DNA of 64,000 nucleotides from JAJDXO01 sp965207535 (GTDB lineage Bacteria; Pseudomonadota; Alphaproteobacteria; Rhodospirillales; UBA2165). Position 1 is the stretch's first letter; each line of letters begins with the position of its first letter. The stretch is taken from the NCBI GenBank assembly GCA_965207535.1, contig CBDBMR010000004.1:124001-188000 (forward strand). Reading direction: 5' to 3'. The position numbers and the translations under genes were made by a program. The notes below the pieces were generated by a model. It made no database searches and was not told the DNA's origin. It worked only from the letters and a program-made list of their open reading frames with translations. Below are positions 42,891 to 52,520 of the stretch, piece by piece.

Positions 42891-45008
42891 CTATTGACCC
42901 TCGCGCCACCAGGCCATGGTCAGACCGCCGGCGGCGAGCAGCAGGAATAACAGTGCCGGCAGCAAAGGCACTTGGCGGACACCGGTCACCACGTAGGACC
43001 CGTTGCGGACCAGGCCGAGCCAGTCATTGCCGGATGCCGTTCGGCCGGGCCGGGTCCGGCGGAAGTCGGGCAATCCGTCGGCGATCCAGGAAACCCCGCC
43101 GCCGGATGCCTTGATCAGCGGCATCAGTTTTTCGGGCGAGGCCCGCAAATCCGAAAGTTCGGGCGGGTTGAGCTTGCCGACCGCCGCCGTGGTGGCGCGG
43201 GTGCCGTCTTCGATCTTGTAAAGCCCGGTTTCCTCGACCGTGATGGTCGCCGTCGAACTGCCGTCTTGGCTCTCTTCCAGGCGGACGATCTGTTGCGTGC
43301 CCGAGGGCGCGGTCACGGTCACCGGCGGAATCTCCTCGCTGAGGGAGCGCCGCTGAATGGTCAACTGCTTGCCGTCGACGATGGCGCGAAGGTCTTCTTC
43401 CTCGAGATCCGGTTCCTTCATCAGCCAGTGGGACAGCCGCCGCAGCAGCTCGGCATGCGGGCCGCCGCCGTCGAATCCGCGGGCCCAGAGCCAGATATGG
43501 TCGCTCATGAACTGGGCGACGCGGCCCTTGCCCACCCGGTTGAGGATGAGGAGCGGCCGCTCGTCGACACCGGTCATCAACGTAACGCCGTCCCGTTCCG
43601 AAGCCTCGATCTGGCGGAACCACTGGCCCCAGGCGCTCTCGCCATCCCCCGTGGCCGCGCCCGGCAGTCCGGCGGTTACCGGGTGGCGGCGGCCCTTGTT
43701 GGATACCCGCGCCCGGAACGCCTGTTCGATCACCCGGCCGGACGGCAGTCCGGGAAATATTTGGCCGAGGGGTGTGTGATAGAGGCTGCGAACGCCGGCA
43801 AAATCGGGACCGACTGCCGCCAGCACCGCGCCGCCGTCCCGCACGTAGCGGCTGATATTGCCGAGATAGGCCGGCGGCAGGACAAACCGGATGACGTAGC
43901 GGTCGAATACGATGAGATCGAATTCATGGAGCTTGATCTCGAACAGCTCGCGGATCGGGAACGAAATCAGCGCCAGCTCATTGAGCGGGGTGAAATCGTT
44001 CTTCTCCGGCGGCCGGAGGATCGTGAAGTGAACCAGATCCACCGACGGGTCCGATTTCAAGAGATTGCGCCAAGTACGCTCGCCGGCGTGGGGCTGGCCC
44101 GAGACCAGCAGCACCCGCAGGCGGTCGCGGACACCGTTGACGGTGACCACGGCGCGGTTGTTGATCAGCGACATCTCGTTGGCCATTGGGGCGGCCTCGA
44201 TCTCGAAGATGGTAGCGCCGCCATGCTCGATGGGCACTTCAACCGTCTGCTCCTCGCCGGTCCGCAACAGGGCGCGGGTCGCTGGTCCGCCGGCCTCGGC
44301 GATGGTGACCTCGACGGTAGTGCCCGCCCGCGACGGGCGGTCATCAACCCGGAGAGACAACTGGACCGTCTTGCCGACGATTCCGAAGGCGGGGGCCCGG
44401 ACCACCACCAGACGGCGGTCGCGCTCTTCGGGTGATCCGGTGAGCATCACGTGCAAAGGCGCATTCAGCCCGGCCGCTTCGGCGTCGTTGATTGCCGGTT
44501 CGGAATCGTCCGCCGCGGCGTCCGGCGCCCGGGCCGCGGGAGCCGGAACGTCGTGGACCTGGCCGTCGGTAATCATCACCGCGCCGGCAAACCGGTCTTT
44601 GGGCAGATCCGCCAATGCCCGGTTGAGTTCCCCGAACAGCTGGGTGCCGTCTTCGGTTTCCGTGCCGCGTACCACCCGGACCTCCAAATCGTCGAATTTG
44701 GCCAGTTTTTCCTCCACATCTTCGAGCGCGCGGGCGAGTTGCTCACGCCGGTCGCCGGTGTTCTGGCTCGACGATTCATCAGCCACGATGACCGCCACAT
44801 CCGGTTGCGGCTGACGGGTTTCGCTTTCCAGCCTGGGATTGAACAGCGCCAGGACGAGGACCGCGATGGAGAACAGGCGCAGGAAAACGCCGCGCGCGCC
44901 GCGGAATGCGGAGAACAGGATCAGCAGAACGGCGATACCCCCGATCAGCGCAATCGCCTGCCAGGGAATAAGGGGTGCGAAGCCGACGCCCGTGATGCCG
45001 GTCATCAT
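42891..45008 (-). CDS. Membrane protein with VWA-like and glutamine-amidotransferase-like domains (last gene of MoxR/BatA cluster)
   Basis: The protein has 705 residues. Two N-terminal transmembrane helices (about 17-36 and 42-60) are followed by a von Willebrand A-like region starting VAVIVADESSSQN, a beta-rich region (190-300), a class I glutamine-amidotransferase-like fold without obvious catalytic Cys (about 305-530: RVLLVSGQPHAGERTWRN, FDLIVFDRY, VRDGGAVLAAVGPD) and a C-terminal helix (about 680-700). No cysteine is visible in the protein. ATG 45008 overlaps the stop of the DUF4159 gene by 4 nt. The family is conserved in alphaproteobacteria but has no assigned biochemical function. Confidence 0.85.
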   Translation of the reverse strand: MMTGITGVGFAPLIPWQAIALIGGIAVLLILFSAFRGARGVFLRLFSIAVLVLALFNPRLESETRQPQPDVAVIVADESSSQNTGDRREQLARALEDVEEKLAKFDDLEVRVVRGTETEDGTQLFGELNRALADLPKDRFAGAVMITDGQVHDVPAPAARAPDAAADDSEPAINDAEAAGLNAPLHVMLTGSPEERDRRLVVVRAPAFGIVGKTVQLSLRVDDRPSRAGTTVEVTIAEAGGPATRALLRTGEEQTVEVPIEHGGATIFEIEAAPMANEMSLINNRAVVTVNGVRDRLRVLLVSGQPHAGERTWRNLLKSDPSVDLVHFTILRPPEKNDFTPLNELALISFPIRELFEIKLHEFDLIVFDRYVIRFVLPPAYLGNISRYVRDGGAVLAAVGPDFAGVRSLYHTPLGQIFPGLPSGRVIEQAFRARVSNKGRRHPVTAGLPGAATGDGESAWGQWFRQIEASERDGVTLMTGVDERPLLILNRVGKGRVAQFMSDHIWLWARGFDGGGPHAELLRRLSHWLMKEPDLEEEDLRAIVDGKQLTIQRRSLSEEIPPVTVTAPSGTQQIVRLEESQDGSSTATITVEETGLYKIEDGTRATTAAVGKLNPPELSDLRASPEKLMPLIKASGGGVSWIADGLPDFRRTRPGRTASGNDWLGLVRNGSYVVTGVRQVPLLPALLFLLLAAGGLTMAWWREGQ

Positions 45009-47716
45009 TGGCCGAGCCTCTCGAGGATAGCTGGCAGATGAACCTGATCGGCCTTGTAGTTGCCGGTAAGCGCGTACATCAGCATGTTGATCCCGAACCG
45101 GTAGGACATCTCCCGCTGCCGTTCGCCGCCGGGAACCACCGGATACAGGGGCCTGCGCGTCTGATCGATGGCCCAGGCGCCGGCCCAGTCGTGGGAGCCG
45201 ACGATTACCGAGGAGACGCCGTCATTGGCCCGGCTGCCGTCCCGTTCGACCCAGACCCGGCCGCCGGTCCAGCGCCCCGGGAAATCCCGCAGCAGGTAGT
45301 AGGATCGGGTCAACACGTGGTTCGGCGGCACCTGGGTGAGCGGCGGAATATCCAGATGGCGGCCCATGACCTGGAGGCGCTGGCCGATGAAGTTGGCACC
45401 GCCCTCGTCGCGGGTATCGAACAGAATGGTGCCGCCCCGCTTGAGATAGGTGTTCACCCGTGCCGCCACCTCCGGCGGAATGGTTTCCGAGTTTTCGGTG
45501 ACCGGCCAATAGATCAGCGGGAAGAACGCGAGCTCGTCGGATGCAGGATCGATCGCCATGGGCTCGGCCAGTTCGGCGGCGGTCCGGCTGTTGGCGACCA
45601 GGCTCAGGCCCCGAAGCCCGGCCAGCACCGTATCGTCGATGGTGCCGTCGCCGGTCGGGACATATGCCAGGCGCACCCGAAGTGCCGCATCGAACGGGCT
45701 CTCGCCGTCGGCCAAGGTCTGGGCCTGGGCCGGAGCATTGACGGATGGCACGATCACGGCTGCCAGCAGCACCGCCGCCGCGGGTGCGGCGCGGTTGAAG
45801 GCGAACAGGCCGCGCAGCGCCATGGACGCGATGATGTCGGCCAGGGCGAGCAGCAGCGCCAAGGTCAGCACGATGGGGCGGATGTCGGTCTCGCGAGACT
45901 CTTGATAGGGCTGGGGTTCGATCCCGGCGCCGAGCCCGCCCATGGGGGCCAGCACGGGCAGCACGGGCGACAGGTTGAGGGCCCGCCGGGAGGTTTCATC
46001 ACCATAGAAGCCGGGCGGGCTCGCGGGTCCCGGCTGAGCCGACAATATATCGGTGGTGGGGATCGCCTGCGCGCCCGGCAGCGGCGCGATGATGCGGCCA
46101 AATCCGTTGACCGAGCGCAGCGGCGCCAGCACCCGGTCCTCGGCATCGGCGGCGATGCCGCGGCCCAATTGCACCAGTTGCTGCATCATTTCGACGAACA
46201 GCCCGGAGAGCGCCAGGCTCGACCATTTGGGATCGGCGGTGGTGTGCACGAACACCAGCCAGCCGTTCTCCTGTTTCTCGGCGGTGACCAGCGGCGTTCC
46301 ATCGGCCAGCCGCGCCCAGGTCTTGTCCGGCAGGTCCACGGAGGGCTGAGCGAGCACCTGACGGCGGACGACGACGTCGTTCGGTATGCCGATGCCGTGG
46401 AAAGGGCTGGTCTCGGGAAACGCGGCCATCCGCGCCGGCCGGGTCCATGACAGCGCTCCGCCCAATTCCCGGTCGCCTTTGCGGAGACGTACGGGCAGCA
46501 GGGGATCCCGCTCACCGGCAAGCCGTGGCCCTGCGAAGCGGACAACCACGCCGCCGTCTTCCATCCACCGGACCAGCGATCGCCGGTCGGCTTCCGCCAA
46601 TCGTCCCGGGTCGGCGAGGACGATCAACGACAGTTCGCGTTTCAGCAGGTCGGCGACGGCGCCGTTCCGCACTTCGGTAAAGGGGTCGAGCGCCCGGTCG
46701 AGGTAAAAGGCGTCGTCCAGAAGCGGCTGATCGTTGCGCCGTTCGGAAGCCGAGACCAGGCCCACCGGGCGGCGGCGCCAGCGTTCATCCATCAACACGA
46801 CCGCGCCGGCGTGGTTCTCACCCTCGATTTCAAGCTGATCCAACCGGTTGCGGATCTCGACCGGGAAATCGAGGCGCAGCTCCGTCTCGGTCTCGCCGGC
46901 CCCGTAGCTCACCTCGCGCCGCGCCAGGACACGGCCATCTTCGTCTCGGGCCCGGATGACCAGATTGTCAGGCGCGCTGGTCGCCGCCCGCCGGATGGTG
47001 AGCCCCAGGCCCTGGCTGTCGGCCTTGGGCGGCAGCATGACGGTGGGCAAATCCCCCGGCAGATCGGCGAGGACCGAGAGGGCGCCGAGTTTGCCGAGTG
47101 CTTCGGCGAAGGCGTCCGCATTGCCCATATGGAGACCGTTGCTCAGCCAAACCACTTGGGCATCACCGGAAGATTGGACCGCGTTGACCAAGGCGACGGC
47201 GGCGGTGCGGTCGACCGGCCACGGCTTGGGCTGCAACGCCAAGGCGCGCTCCTTGGCTTCGGCCGCCGGCAGCAGCGATACCGATACCTGGCCGCCGCCC
47301 GATTGGCGGGCGGTGGTGATGAGGCGGACCGCGCGGCCTTCGCGGGCCGCTTGGTCGATCAGCGCGGTCATGGTGTCCCGGCGGTCTTCCCAGTTGCGGG
47401 CCGATGACCAGCCATCGTCGATGGCGAGGATCAACGGGCCGTCACCTTCGACCCGGTCGGTGGCGTTCAGCACGGGATGAGACGCGGCGATGATGACCGC
47501 GGCAACCAAAGCGAAGCGCAACAGCGCCAGCCACAGCGGCGTCTTGGCCGAGCTTTCTTCCGGGTTGACCAGCCGCATGATCAGCCGGATGGCGGGGAAC
47601 TGGACCCGCCGCGGGGCCGGTGGAATGATCCTGAGCAGCCACCACAGGGCCGGAAGGGCCAACAGGCCCAGCAATGCCCAAGGGGCGACGAATGACAGGG
47701 CGCCGATACTAACCAT
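45005..47716 (-). CDS. BatA-like / DUF4159 membrane protein
   Basis: The protein has 903 residues. The N-terminal BatA domain contains FVAPWALLGLLALPALWWLLRIIPP and a second helix near 65-80, and a VWA-like region follows (LILAIDDGWSSARNW). Central transmembrane helices lie at about 625-675, and the C-terminal DUF4159 domain (from about 690) has RLAYVPTGDGTIDD, LAFFPLIYWPV and TYLKRGGTILFDTRDEGG. It is probably an inner-membrane scaffold exposing VWA and DUF4159 domains to the periplasm. It follows the DUF58 gene by 3 nt and overlaps the downstream gene. Confidence 0.88.
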   Translation of the reverse strand: MVSIGALSFVAPWALLGLLALPALWWLLRIIPPAPRRVQFPAIRLIMRLVNPEESSAKTPLWLALLRFALVAAVIIAASHPVLNATDRVEGDGPLILAIDDGWSSARNWEDRRDTMTALIDQAAREGRAVRLITTARQSGGGQVSVSLLPAAEAKERALALQPKPWPVDRTAAVALVNAVQSSGDAQVVWLSNGLHMGNADAFAEALGKLGALSVLADLPGDLPTVMLPPKADSQGLGLTIRRAATSAPDNLVIRARDEDGRVLARREVSYGAGETETELRLDFPVEIRNRLDQLEIEGENHAGAVVLMDERWRRRPVGLVSASERRNDQPLLDDAFYLDRALDPFTEVRNGAVADLLKRELSLIVLADPGRLAEADRRSLVRWMEDGGVVVRFAGPRLAGERDPLLPVRLRKGDRELGGALSWTRPARMAAFPETSPFHGIGIPNDVVVRRQVLAQPSVDLPDKTWARLADGTPLVTAEKQENGWLVFVHTTADPKWSSLALSGLFVEMMQQLVQLGRGIAADAEDRVLAPLRSVNGFGRIIAPLPGAQAIPTTDILSAQPGPASPPGFYGDETSRRALNLSPVLPVLAPMGGLGAGIEPQPYQESRETDIRPIVLTLALLLALADIIASMALRGLFAFNRAAPAAAVLLAAVIVPSVNAPAQAQTLADGESPFDAALRVRLAYVPTGDGTIDDTVLAGLRGLSLVANSRTAAELAEPMAIDPASDELAFFPLIYWPVTENSETIPPEVAARVNTYLKRGGTILFDTRDEGGANFIGQRLQVMGRHLDIPPLTQVPPNHVLTRSYYLLRDFPGRWTGGRVWVERDGSRANDGVSSVIVGSHDWAGAWAIDQTRRPLYPVVPGGERQREMSYRFGINMLMYALTGNYKADQVHLPAILERLGQ

Positions 47717-47719
47717 GTC

Positions 47720-48628
47720 CTAGTACGTTTCCTGAGTGCCGCGGGGTGCGGTCAGCGTCATGAAAAGTCCGAGCAGCGCGGTCTCCACCGGTTGATTGGT
47801 GTAGTGGGTGGCGAATGTCCAGCCGGCGGTCCGCGCGATGGCTTCGAGACCGTCCCGGTGTCGGCCCAGCCGGTCGCGGTATTGCTCGCGAATTCCTTCG
47901 ACCCGGCCGATCAAGGCCGTTCCCTCGTTTTCCATGCCTTCGAAGCGGGTGCGGCCGCCGAACGGCAGTTCCCGTTCCGCCGGATCGAGGATTTGCAGCA
48001 TGTGGCCGGTGATTCCCCGGTCGACATAGCGCCCGATGGCCTTGTGGATATCCTCCAGAGGCTCCAGGAAGTCGCCGAACATGACGATGCTGCCGTGACG
48101 GGGCAGGGGTTCAAACCGCGGCAGGCTGTCCGGATGATTGTCATTGGCGGTGACCGCCCGGTCTTCAAGAGCCTGGGCGAGCAGCAACAGTGCGGTGCGC
48201 CCGGCGGTCGGGGTAATGCCCCAGCCCAGCGGCGCCACATGTTCGCCGGCGCGGACCAGAAGAGAAGCGGTGGCCAGCATCAATAGGTCCGCATGATCAA
48301 CCTTTTGCGGCAGGCGCCTATTGGAGGCATAGCGCATGCTGGGCGAGCCGTCGCTCCACAGCCAGACGCTCTGCGCCGCTTCCCATTCGTTTTCACGAAT
48401 GTAGACCGGATCCGACTTGGCCGAGCGCCGCCAGTCGATTTTCTGGATCGGATCACCGGCCTCGTAGCGCCGGTATTGCCAAAATGTCTCGCCCTGGCCG
48501 ACCCGGCGGCGGCCGTGCACGCCCTGCGACACCGTCGCCGCCACCCGGTCCGCCCGGATAAGAAGGGGCGGCAGGTTGGCAGCGAGCAGTTCCGCCCGTT
48601 GATGAAGTTCCGCAACAGATCCGCTCAT
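47720..48628 (-). CDS. DUF58 domain-containing protein
   Basis: The protein has 302 residues. The DUF58 signature RRYEAGDPIQKIDWRRSAKSD is clear, with VWA-like text (VWLWSDGSPSMRY) behind it. No transmembrane segment is visible. DUF58 proteins are regularly encoded next to MoxR ATPases and are thought to bridge the ATPase to VWA partners. It lies 13 nt after moxR. Confidence 0.92.
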   Translation of the reverse strand: MSGSVAELHQRAELLAANLPPLLIRADRVAATVSQGVHGRRRVGQGETFWQYRRYEAGDPIQKIDWRRSAKSDPVYIRENEWEAAQSVWLWSDGSPSMRYASNRRLPQKVDHADLLMLATASLLVRAGEHVAPLGWGITPTAGRTALLLLAQALEDRAVTANDNHPDSLPRFEPLPRHGSIVMFGDFLEPLEDIHKAIGRYVDRGITGHMLQILDPAERELPFGGRTRFEGMENEGTALIGRVEGIREQYRDRLGRHRDGLEAIARTAGWTFATHYTNQPVETALLGLFMTLTAPRGTQETY

Positions 48629-48641
48629 CCGACCGGACCGC

Positions 48642-49646
48642 CTAGCTGATACGTTCGACGAGCTTGTTGATGATGCTTGTCATGGTCACTCCCTCGGCCC
48701 GGGCGGCGAAATTGAGCGCCATGCGATGCCGGAGAATAGGATGGGTCAGGGCAACGACATCGTCGATGGACGGCGCGAGCCGGCCCTGCAGGACGGCGCG
48801 GGCGCGAACACCCAGCATCAGGGCCTGACCGGCGCGGGGGCCCGGCCCCCAGGCCACGTGGTCTGCTACGTCGCCGATGTCCGTGGTGGAGGGGCGGCCT
48901 GCGCGAACCAGCTCAAGGATGGCGTCCATAACGCTTTCCCCGACCGGCACGTGGCGAACCAGACGCTGCGCCGACAGAAGCGCGGAAGCCTCCATCACCT
49001 TGACCGCCTTTTCCTCGTTGGCGCCGGTGGTGACGGTAAGAATTTCGCGCTCGGCGGCAAGCTGAGGATAGTCGATGTCGATTTGCATCAGGAACCGGTC
49101 GAGCTGCGCCTCGGGCAGCGGATAGGTGCCTTCCTGTTCCAATGGGTTCTGGGTGGCCAAAACATGGAATGGCTGCGGCAGCTCATGATAACGGCCGGCG
49201 ACAGAAACCCGCCGTTCCTGCATGGCCTGCAGCAGTGCCGATTGGGTCCGCGGGCTCGCCCGGTTGATTTCGTCCGCCATCAGCAGTTGGCAGAACACCG
49301 GTCCCTCGATGAAGCGGAATGAGCGGCGCCCGGCCTCCGATTCTTCCAGCACCTCGGAGCCCAGAATGTCGGCGGGCATCAGGTCGGGCGTGAACTGGAC
49401 CCGCCGATCCTCCATCCCCAACACCGTGCCCATGGTTTCCACGAGCCGGGTCTTGCCCAGGCCGGGTACGCCGATCAGCAGCATGTGACCGCCGGCCAAC
49501 AGGGTGATGAGGGCTTCCTCGATGACTTCTTCCTGGCCGAAAATGACCCGTCCGATTCCCTTTTTGGCGTCGACGAACTTACGGCTGACGCCCTCCAGTT
49601 CGTCGATCATCTCCGGGCTTTCGTTTGATTTAGCGGCTTCGCTCAC
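48642..49646 (-). CDS. MoxR-family AAA+ ATPase
   Basis: The protein has 334 residues, starting at GTG 49646. Walker A is LLIGVPGLGKTRLVET, Walker B is LMADEINRASPRTQSALLQAMQE, and sensor and arginine-finger regions follow (LATQNPLEQEGTYPLPEAQLDRF). MoxR proteins act as chaperones that load metals or assemble complexes together with VWA-domain proteins, which fits the three downstream genes. Only 24 nt separate it from the divergent DUF1285 gene. Confidence 0.95.
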   Translation of the reverse strand: MSEAAKSNESPEMIDELEGVSRKFVDAKKGIGRVIFGQEEVIEEALITLLAGGHMLLIGVPGLGKTRLVETMGTVLGMEDRRVQFTPDLMPADILGSEVLEESEAGRRSFRFIEGPVFCQLLMADEINRASPRTQSALLQAMQERRVSVAGRYHELPQPFHVLATQNPLEQEGTYPLPEAQLDRFLMQIDIDYPQLAAEREILTVTTGANEEKAVKVMEASALLSAQRLVRHVPVGESVMDAILELVRAGRPSTTDIGDVADHVAWGPGPRAGQALMLGVRARAVLQGRLAPSIDDVVALTHPILRHRMALNFAARAEGVTMTSIINKLVERIS

Positions 49647-49670
49647 GGCATTATCTCACTTATTGATCCG

Positions 49671-50279
49671 GTGTCGTTTCTGAAGGAACCAGCTTTGGCA
49701 CGCCCCACGCTCGACAGTTTGGCGTCCCTGACCGCAAATAAAACGGGGGAAAATCGCGACTCCGTCGGGGATTCCGCCGCATCCGCGACCGGCCCGGAGA
49801 TTTGCGGTGACGTCGACATCCGCATCGACCGGGACGCCCAATGGTTTTATCACGGCAGCCCCATAGGCCGCAAAGAACTCGTGCGATTGTTTGCCGGTGT
49901 TCTGCAGCGTGACGAGGCCGGTGATTACTGGATGGTGACACCGGCGGAAATGGCCCGGATTCAGGTGGAAGACGTACCATTCGCGGCGGTCGAAATGACC
50001 GTCGACGGATCCGGAGAGGCCCAAAACCTGCGGTTCCGGACCAACGTTGACGATATTGTGATGGCGGATCGCGATCATCCGCTGAGAATCGTTACCGATC
50101 CCTCCACCGGCGAGCCTTCGCCCTATGTCAGGGTGCGCGGCGAACTGGATGCCCGTCTGACCCGAGCGGTCTACTACCAACTCGTCGACCTGGGGATCGA
50201 GCGGGAGATGGACGGCCGTACCGTCTTCGGTGTATGGAGCGCGGGCGAATTTTTCCAGATCGGTGAGCTGAATCCCTGA
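49671..50279 (+). CDS. DUF1285 domain-containing protein
   Basis: The protein has 202 residues from GTG 49671, which has no SD. TTG 49695 with AAGGAA 6 nt upstream is an attractive alternative start (194 residues). The DUF1285 core reads DVDIRIDRDAQWFYHGSPIGRKELVRLFAGVL with YWMVTPAE and a C-terminal GVWSAGEFFQIG. Function unknown; the family is a conserved alphaproteobacterial neighbour of the NUDIX gene that follows, whose ATG overlaps its stop by 1 nt. Confidence 0.88.
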   Translation: MSFLKEPALARPTLDSLASLTANKTGENRDSVGDSAASATGPEICGDVDIRIDRDAQWFYHGSPIGRKELVRLFAGVLQRDEAGDYWMVTPAEMARIQVEDVPFAAVEMTVDGSGEAQNLRFRTNVDDIVMADRDHPLRIVTDPSTGEPSPYVRVRGELDARLTRAVYYQLVDLGIEREMDGRTVFGVWSAGEFFQIGELNP

Positions 50280-50920
50280 TGCTGACCCGTGAACATGTAA
50301 TCGAACGGCTGGACCGGGCGCCCGATGGCGGGCGGGTGCGGACCAACGACGACGCCAGGATCGGGCGGGGGGGAAGCAACCCCAACCCCTTTGACGACAA
50401 CCCCTGGTATCCCGAGGACGGCAAACTGCGGCAGGCGGCGGTCCTGGTGCCCCTGGTCAATCACGGCGACGGCCTGACGGTTCTGCTGACCAAAAGGACC
50501 GAGCATCTGAACAACCATGCCGGCCAGATCAGTTTTCCCGGCGGCCGTGTCGACGACGAGGACGATGGCCCCGAGCATACGGCGTTGCGCGAGACCGAGG
50601 AGGAGGTCGGCATCGACCGCAACCGGATCGAGATCATCAGCCATTTAGACGATTACGTGGTCGGTACCGGCTTTCTGGTCCGTCCGGTGGTCGGCTTCAT
50701 CGAGCCCCCCATAGACGTCGAAAAACATGATCACGAAGTGGATGAAGTATTCGAGGCGCCACTTGAGTTTCTGATCGACCCCGGAAATGTCGAACGCCAT
50801 CACCGGGAGTTCAACGGCCGGGTACGCCATTTCTTCGCCATTACCTACCAGGACTACTATATCTGGGGGGCAACGGCGGGGATGTTATGTAATCTCGCCG
50901 AACGCCTGCGAGGCGAGTGA
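50279..50920 (+). CDS. NUDIX hydrolase, CoA pyrophosphatase type
   Basis: The protein has 213 residues. The UPF0035/NudL motif LLTKRTEHLNNHAGQISFPGG precedes the Nudix box (GGRVDDEDDGPEHTALRETEEEVGI). This combination marks CoA diphosphatases that split CoA into 4'-phosphopantetheine and 3',5'-ADP. Start overlaps the DUF1285 stop (TGATG). Confidence 0.92.
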   Translation: MLTREHVIERLDRAPDGGRVRTNDDARIGRGGSNPNPFDDNPWYPEDGKLRQAAVLVPLVNHGDGLTVLLTKRTEHLNNHAGQISFPGGRVDDEDDGPEHTALRETEEEVGIDRNRIEIISHLDDYVVGTGFLVRPVVGFIEPPIDVEKHDHEVDEVFEAPLEFLIDPGNVERHHREFNGRVRHFFAITYQDYYIWGATAGMLCNLAERLRGE

Positions 50921-50940
50921 TCAACTGAGGACCGGAATTC

Positions 50941-51204
50941 GTGGCACGCATCGTTTTACAAGTCATTCTGCCCCTGTTGGCCCCGGTGATCATCTACGGC
51001 CTGTGGAGCTACTTCACCCGGAAGCGGCAGGGCAAGGGCCTGCCCGGCTGGGAGGAGGGGCATTGGTTCTATGCCGTGATGATCGGCTTCGTACTGGCAT
51101 TCGGCAGCTTCGGGTATCTCGCCGCCACGGGCTTTGAGCGGGAACTGGAGAACACGCCGCCGGCCCGGGACATCGGTCCCGTGGAGTCCGATCGCTTCCG
51201 TTGA
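50941..51204 (+). CDS. DUF6111-type small membrane protein
   Basis: The protein has 87 residues from GTG 50941. Two transmembrane helices (about 4-24 and 43-62) are separated by a basic loop with RKRQGKGLPGWEEGHWF. It is a conserved alphaproteobacterial small membrane protein placed between the NUDIX and cca genes. No function known. Confidence 0.82.
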   Translation: MARIVLQVILPLLAPVIIYGLWSYFTRKRQGKGLPGWEEGHWFYAVMIGFVLAFGSFGYLAATGFERELENTPPARDIGPVESDRFR

Positions 51205-51227
51205 TCGCAAACGGCCGGGAAATGATC

Positions 51228-52511
51228 ATGGAACGGGACGAAAGCCATGGCGCCGAAGGACACATCGCCATCCAGCCGTGGATGGAAACCGACTGCGTGA
51301 AGCGGGTCCTGGCGGCGATCACCGCCGACGGCAAGGAGGCGAGGTTCGTCGGCGGCTGCGTGCGCGATGCGTTCCTTGGGCTGGCGGTGAAGGACGTGGA
51401 TATCGCCACGCCGGAAACGCCGGACCGGGTGATGGAGCTGCTGGAAGCCGCCGGCATCAAGGCGCTGCCGACGGGCATTGAGCATGGCACGGTGACCGCG
51501 GTCATCGGCGGCGAGACATGCCAGATCACCACCCTCCGGCGTGACGTGGGTACCGATGGGCGGCGAGCGACCGTCGCCTTCACCGACGATTGGCGGACCG
51601 ATGCAGAGCGGCGCGACTTCACCTTCAACACCTTGTCGGCGGCGCCCGACGGTATGGTCTACGACTATTTCAACGGCCTGCAGGACTTGAACGACCGGGT
51701 GATCAAGTTCGTCGGCCATGCCGGGGAGCGGATCGACGAAGACCGGCTGAGGGTGCTGAGGTTTTTCCGCTTCATCGGGACGCTGGACATGCGGATCGGC
51801 CGCGAGGGGGATCTGGACGACTGCATTCGGGCCGCGCCGCGGCTGACCGAGCTCTCCCGCGAGCGTATCCGGGACGAGATAATGAAAATCCTGTCGTCCG
51901 AGATGCATTGCGACGTCATCCGGATGATGCGGAATAACGGCATCCTCGAGCAAATCCTGCCCGAGATCGGCGAGCCGGCGGCATTGGACCGGCTGAAATG
52001 GCTGGAGACCGCCGCCGCGAGCTTCGAGAGCGTGCGGCCGGACCCGATCCGCCGGTTGGCCTGCATTCTCGATACGGATGATGAGGGTGTCGAGTCGGTC
52101 TGCCGCAATCTGGTGCTGACCAACAAGGAGCAACGCCGGCTCAAGGCACTCCGCCATCCGAGTTGGCAGGCGGATCCGGAGATCTCGGAAGCCGACTTCG
52201 AGCGGGTGCTGCAGCGCCTGGGCCCGGAGACCGCCCTCGATCTTATTCTCATCGGCTGGGCGCACAGCCTGATCGAGGCGCCTCGGCTGCCCCTCGGCCA
52301 TGCCGACAATTGGCAGGCGCTGATCGCCAGGACCGAGAGTTGGGAAGCCAGGATATTCCCGCTGAACGGTCATGACGTGATGGCGTTGGGGATCGAGGAG
52401 GGGCCGGAAGTGTCCAGGCATTTGGATGCGGTCGAGGCCTGGTGGGAAGAGGGCGGGTTTACCGCCGACCGGGCGGCCTGCCTCGCCCGTCTCAAGCAGG
52501 AGGTGGGCTAA
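51228..52511 (+). CDS. cca: CCA-adding enzyme / polyA polymerase family tRNA nucleotidyltransferase
   Basis: From ATG 51228 (GGGA about 8 nt upstream) the protein has 427 residues. A TTG at 51201 overlapping the previous stop, and an ATG at 51222, are also in frame. Class II nucleotidyltransferase motifs: RFVGGCVRDAFLG, KDVDIATPETP (catalytic Asp pair), RRDFTFNTLSAAPDG and EDRLRVLRFFRF. It repairs or adds the 3' CCA of tRNAs; the tRNA-Val in this window already encodes CCA. Confidence 0.93.
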   Translation: MERDESHGAEGHIAIQPWMETDCVKRVLAAITADGKEARFVGGCVRDAFLGLAVKDVDIATPETPDRVMELLEAAGIKALPTGIEHGTVTAVIGGETCQITTLRRDVGTDGRRATVAFTDDWRTDAERRDFTFNTLSAAPDGMVYDYFNGLQDLNDRVIKFVGHAGERIDEDRLRVLRFFRFIGTLDMRIGREGDLDDCIRAAPRLTELSRERIRDEIMKILSSEMHCDVIRMMRNNGILEQILPEIGEPAALDRLKWLETAAASFESVRPDPIRRLACILDTDDEGVESVCRNLVLTNKEQRRLKALRHPSWQADPEISEADFERVLQRLGPETALDLILIGWAHSLIEAPRLPLGHADNWQALIARTESWEARIFPLNGHDVMALGIEEGPEVSRHLDAVEAWWEEGGFTADRAACLARLKQEVG

Positions 52512-52520
52512 ACCAGCGCC

